From Chamaecyparis obtusa (lineage: Eukaryota; Streptophyta; Pinopsida; Cupressales; Cupressaceae): 64,000 bases of DNA. Where the stretch lies: the NCBI GenBank assembly GCA_027943335.1, contig BSBK01001572.1:3610932-3674931 (forward strand), read 5' to 3'. The notes below the pieces were generated by a model. That model ran no database searches, was not told the origin of the DNA, and saw nothing but the letters and a program-made list of their open reading frames with translations. The position numbers and the translations under genes are program-made. Within the stretch, counting starts at the first letter, position 1; each line of letters begins with the position of its first letter. Of the stretch, positions 59,827 to 64,000 are shown piece after piece.

Positions 59827-62800
59827 AACACTGTATTGACTTTCTTGCTTTGACCAAACTTTGACTATTTGTATCTTGAAAAGAGAGGCTCCATTTTTCA
59901 ATAATCAAGGTGTTTTTTGGTTCATCTTGATGAGATCTTTTGATTTGAGACCATTTCACTAGATTTGGAAATGGTCAACTTTTTAGCTACAAACATTGTA
60001 CTGACTGCCTTGCTTTGACCCAACTTTAACTATCTGTATCTTGAGAAGAGAAGCTCTAATTTTCAAGATTCAATGTGTTTTTTGGTTCATCTCATAAGAT
60101 CTTCGATTTGAGACCACTTTCACCAGATTTGGAAATCGGTAAACATTTATCTACAAACAATGTACTCGACTTCGTCGCTTTGAAAAAACTTTGACCATTT
60201 GTATCTTGAGAGGAGAGGCTCCATTTTTTAAGATTCAAGGTGTTTTTTGGTTTATCTCGACAAGATCTTTGATTTGCAACCACTTTCACCAGATTTGGAA
60301 ATGGTCAAAGTTTTAGCTATGAACACTGTACTAGCTTCCTTGGTTTGACAAAACTTTGACCCACCATATCTTGAGGAGAGAGGCTCTATTTTTTCAAGTT
60401 TCAAGGTGTTTTTGGGTTCATCTCGACGAGATCTTCAATTTGAGACCACTTTCACCAGATTTGGAAATGGTCAAATTTTTAGATACGAACACTGTACTGA
60501 CTTCCTTGCTTTGACCAAACTTTGACAGTCCGTATCTTGAGAAGAGAGACTCCATTTTTCAATATTCAAGGTGTTTTTTGGTTCATCTCAACGAGATCTT
60601 CAATTTGAGACCACTTTCACTAGATTTGAAAACCGTCAAACTTTTAGCTATGAACAATGTACTAACTTCCTTACTTTGACCAAACTTTGACCATCTGTAT
60701 CTATAGAGAGAGGCTCCATTTTTCAAGATTCAAGGCATTTTTTGGGTTCATCTCAATGAGATTATCAATTTGAGTTCACTTTCACTAGATTTGGAAATGG
60801 TCAAATTTTTAGGTATGAACACTGTACTGACTTCCCTGGTTTGACCAAACTTTGATTGTCTGTATCTTAAGAAGAGAGGCTCCATTTTTCAAGATTCAAG
60901 GTGTTTTTTGGTTCATGTCGATGAGGTCTTTGATTTGAGACCACTTTCACAAGATTTGGAAATGGTCAAAATTTTAGCTACGAACACTGTACTGACTTCC
61001 TTGCTTTGACAAAACTTTGACTATTCATATATTGAGAACAGAGGCTCCCTTTTTCAAGATTCAAGGTGTTTTTTTGTTCATCTCAGTGAGATCTTTTATT
61101 TGATACCACTTTCACTAGATTTGGACATGGTCAAAGTTTTAGCTACGAACACTTATACTGACTTCCCTTGTCTTGACCAAACGTTGACCATCTGTATCTT
61201 GAGAAAGAGGCTCCATTTTTTGAGATTTAAGGTGTTTTTTGGTTCATCTCCATGAGATCTTCGATTTGATACCACTTTCACCAGATTCAGAAATGGTCAA
61301 ATTTTTAGCTTCGAACACTGTACTGACTTCCTTGCTTTGACCAAAATTTCACCTTTTGTATCTTGAGAAGGGAGGCTCTATTTTTCAATATTCAAGGTGT
61401 TTTTTGGTTCATCTTTATGAGATCTTCAATTTGAGATCACTTTCACAAGATTTGGAAATGGTCAAATTTTAGCTACAAACACTGTACTGACTTCATTTCT
61501 TTGACCAAACTTTGACCTTCCGTATCTTGAGAACATAGGCCTCATTTTTTAGTATTCAAGGTGTTTTTTGGTTCATCTCAATGAGATCTTCAATTTGAGA
61601 CCACTTTCACCAGAGTTGGAAATGATCAATTTTTTTGCTACGAATACTGTACTGACTTCCTTGTTTTAACCAAAATTTGACTATGTATCTTGAGAAGAGA
61701 GGCTTCCATTTTCAAGATTCAAGGTATTTTTTAGTTCATCTTGATGAGATCTTTGATTTGCGACCACTTCAACAAATTTGGAAATGGCCAAATTTTTAGC
61801 GACGAACACTGTACTGACTTCATTGGTTTAAAAAAACTTTGGACCCATGGTATGTTGAGAAGAGAGGCTCTTTTTTTCAAGTTTCAAAGTGTTTTTTGGT
61901 TCATCTCAATGAGATCTTTGATTTGAGACCACTTTCACTAGATTTGGAAATGGTCAAATTTTTAGATACGAACACTGTACTGACTTTGTTGCTTTGACCA
62001 AACTTTGACCATTCGTATTTTGAGAAGAGAGGCTCCATTTTTCAAGATTCAAGGTGTTGTTTTGTTCATCTCGATGAGATCTTAGATTTGAGACCACTTT
62101 TACCTGATTTGGAGACGGTCAAATTTTTAGCTACGAAAACTATATAAACTTCCTTGCTTTGACCAAGCTTTGACCATCCATATCTTGAGAAGAGAGGCTC
62201 CTTTTTTCAAGATTCAAAGTGTTTTTTGGTTCATCTCAATGAGATATTTGATTTGAGACCACTTTAACCATATTTGGAAATGGTCAGATTTTTAGCTACT
62301 AACACTATTTTGACTTCCTTGCTTTGACCAAACTTTGACGGTCCGTATCTTTGGAAGAGAGGCTCCATTTTTAAAGATTCAAGGTGTTTTTTTGGTTCAT
62401 CTTGACAAGATCTTCAATATGAGACCACTTTCACCAGATCTGGAAATGGTCAAATTTTTAGCTATGAATACTATACTGACTTCCTTTCTTTGACCAAATT
62501 TTGACCATCCGTATCTTGAGAAGAGAGGCTCCATTTTTTAAGATTCAAGGTGGTTTTTGGTTCATCTCGACGAGATCTTGGATTTGAGACCACTTTCTCC
62601 GGATTTGGAAATGGTCAAATTTTTAGCTACAAACACTGTATTGACTTCCTTGCTTTGACCAAACTTGATTGTGTGTATCTTGAGAAGAGAGGCTCAATTT
62701 TTCAAGATTCAATGTATTTTTTGGTGCGTCTCCAAGAGATCTTCGATTTGGGACCACTTTCACCAGATTTAGAAATGGTAAATTTTTTAGCTACGGATAT

Positions 62801-64000
62801 TATATTGACTTCCTTGTTTTGACCAAAGTTTGACTTTCTACATCTTGAGAAGAGAGGCTCCATTTTTTAAGATTGAAGGTGTTTTTTGGTTCACTTGATG
62901 AGATCTTTGATTTGAGACCACTTTCACCAGATTTGGAAGTTGTCAAATTTTTAGCTACGACCACTATCTGACTTCCTTCCTTTGACCAAACTTTGGTCGT
63001 ACATAACTTGAGAAGAGAGGCTCTATTTTTAAGATTCAAGGTAATTTTTTGTTCATCTTGATGAGATTTTTAATTTGAGACCAATTTCACCAGATTTGGA
63101 AACAGTCAAATTTTTAGCTACGAACACTATACTGACTTCCTTGCTTTGACCAAACTTTGGCCATCTATATCTTGAGAAGAGAGGCTCTATTTTTCAAGAT
63201 TCAAGGTGTTTTTTGGTTGATCTCAATGAGATCTTCGATTTGAGACCACTTTCACTAGATTTGGAAACGGTCAAATTTTTAGCTATGAACACAGTACTGA
63301 CTTCGTTGCTTTGACCAAACTTTGACTATCTGTATCTTGAGAAGAGAGGCTCCATTTTTCAAGATTCAAGGTGTTTTTTGGTTTATCTTGACGGGATCTT
63401 TGATTTGAGACTGCTTTCACCATATTTGGAGAAGGCCAAATTTTCAGCTACAAACACTGTATTGACTTCCCTACTTTAACCAAAATTTGACCATCTGTAT
63501 CTTGATAAGAGAGGCTCTATTTTTCAAGATTCAAGATGTTTTTTGGTTCATCTCGACGAGATCTTTGATTTGAGCCCATTTTCACCAGATTTGGAAATGG
63601 TCAAATTTTAACTACGAACACTGTACTGATTTCCTTACTTTGACCAAACATTGACCATCCGTATCTTGAGAAGGGAGGCTCTATTTTTCAAGATTAAAGG
63701 TTGTTTTTGGTTCATCTTTAGGAAATATTTGATTTGAGACCACTTTCTCTAGATTTGGAAATGGTCAAATTTTTAGCTACAAACACTGTACGGACTTCCT
63801 TACTTTGACCAAACTTTGATCGTCAGTATCTTGAGAAGAGAGGTTCCATTTTCCAAGATTCAAGGTGTTTTTTGGTTCATCTCGATGAGATCTTTGATTT
63901 GAGACCACTTTCACCAGATTTGGAAATGATTAAATTTTTAGCTACGAACATTGTACTGACTTCCTTTCTTTGACCAAACTTTGACCATTTGTGTTTTGAT
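59827..64000 (+). repeat. 165-bp satellite array, right segment
   Basis: About 25 monomers continuing past the window end. It resumes at AACAC, in phase with 36711. Same landmark words as the other segments; a few monomers carry 1-5 base indels. No gene or other insertion is seen in it. Confidence 0.95.

Overview
This window is a non-genic, repeat-built piece of a large plant genome. The retrotransposon primer sites all match plant initiator tRNA-Met, the 3-prime tract and domain styles are those of plant LTR elements, and the one cellular gene fragment is a plant-like proteasome subunit RPN9. The great AT-richness, very long LTRs, deep nesting and old decay would fit a gymnosperm, but that is inference. 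I see no intact cellular gene, no tRNA or rRNA gene and no CRISPR.

Layout. (1) 1-658 looks like the end of an LTR in reverse orientation. (2) 806-14657 is a mosaic of one moderately repeated family: a module present three times (about 806-2340; 3162-3391 continued at 9574-10140; 12430-13400), a 243-bp unit in tandem or single copies, and two foldback structures (2327-2669, 13397-13750). A non-coding LTR element (3392-9573, TSD GATCC) sits in the second module copy, and the third copy shows the matching empty site. Its 3' LTR was split by a 1.1-kb LINE fragment carrying only ORF1 (8305-9402). A retrocopy of the 5' half of RPN9, antisense, with a 9-bp TSD and a (TA)n tail, lies at 10536-11465.

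(3) From about 14953 to the window end runs a 165-bp tandem satellite, broken by two insertions. The first is Ty3/gypsy element G1 (16519-30769, TSD AGCTA, LTRs 4737 and 4655 bp). The second is a Ty1/copia element (36712-59826, LTRs 1496/1497 bp), which itself carries a second Ty3/gypsy element, G2 (38862-54060, TSD TGAAC, LTRs 5214 and 5180 bp). The order of events read from the nesting is: satellite array, then G1 and the copia element independently, then G2 into the copia gag.

All three coding elements are dead. They carry in-frame stops (mostly TAG where CAG or TGG is expected), frameshifts and lost catalytic residues. The most interesting signals are: (a) stop codons and an RNase H active-site change shared at the same positions by G1 and G2, although they are different subfamilies; (b) a 15-nt hairpin in both LTR families whose stem differs by compensating base pairs; (c) parallel GC-rich hairpin modules and telobox hairpins in the giant LTRs; (d) a 21-bp heptad-coding repeat in copia pol whose core also recurs in its LTR; (e) the RPN9 retrocopy.
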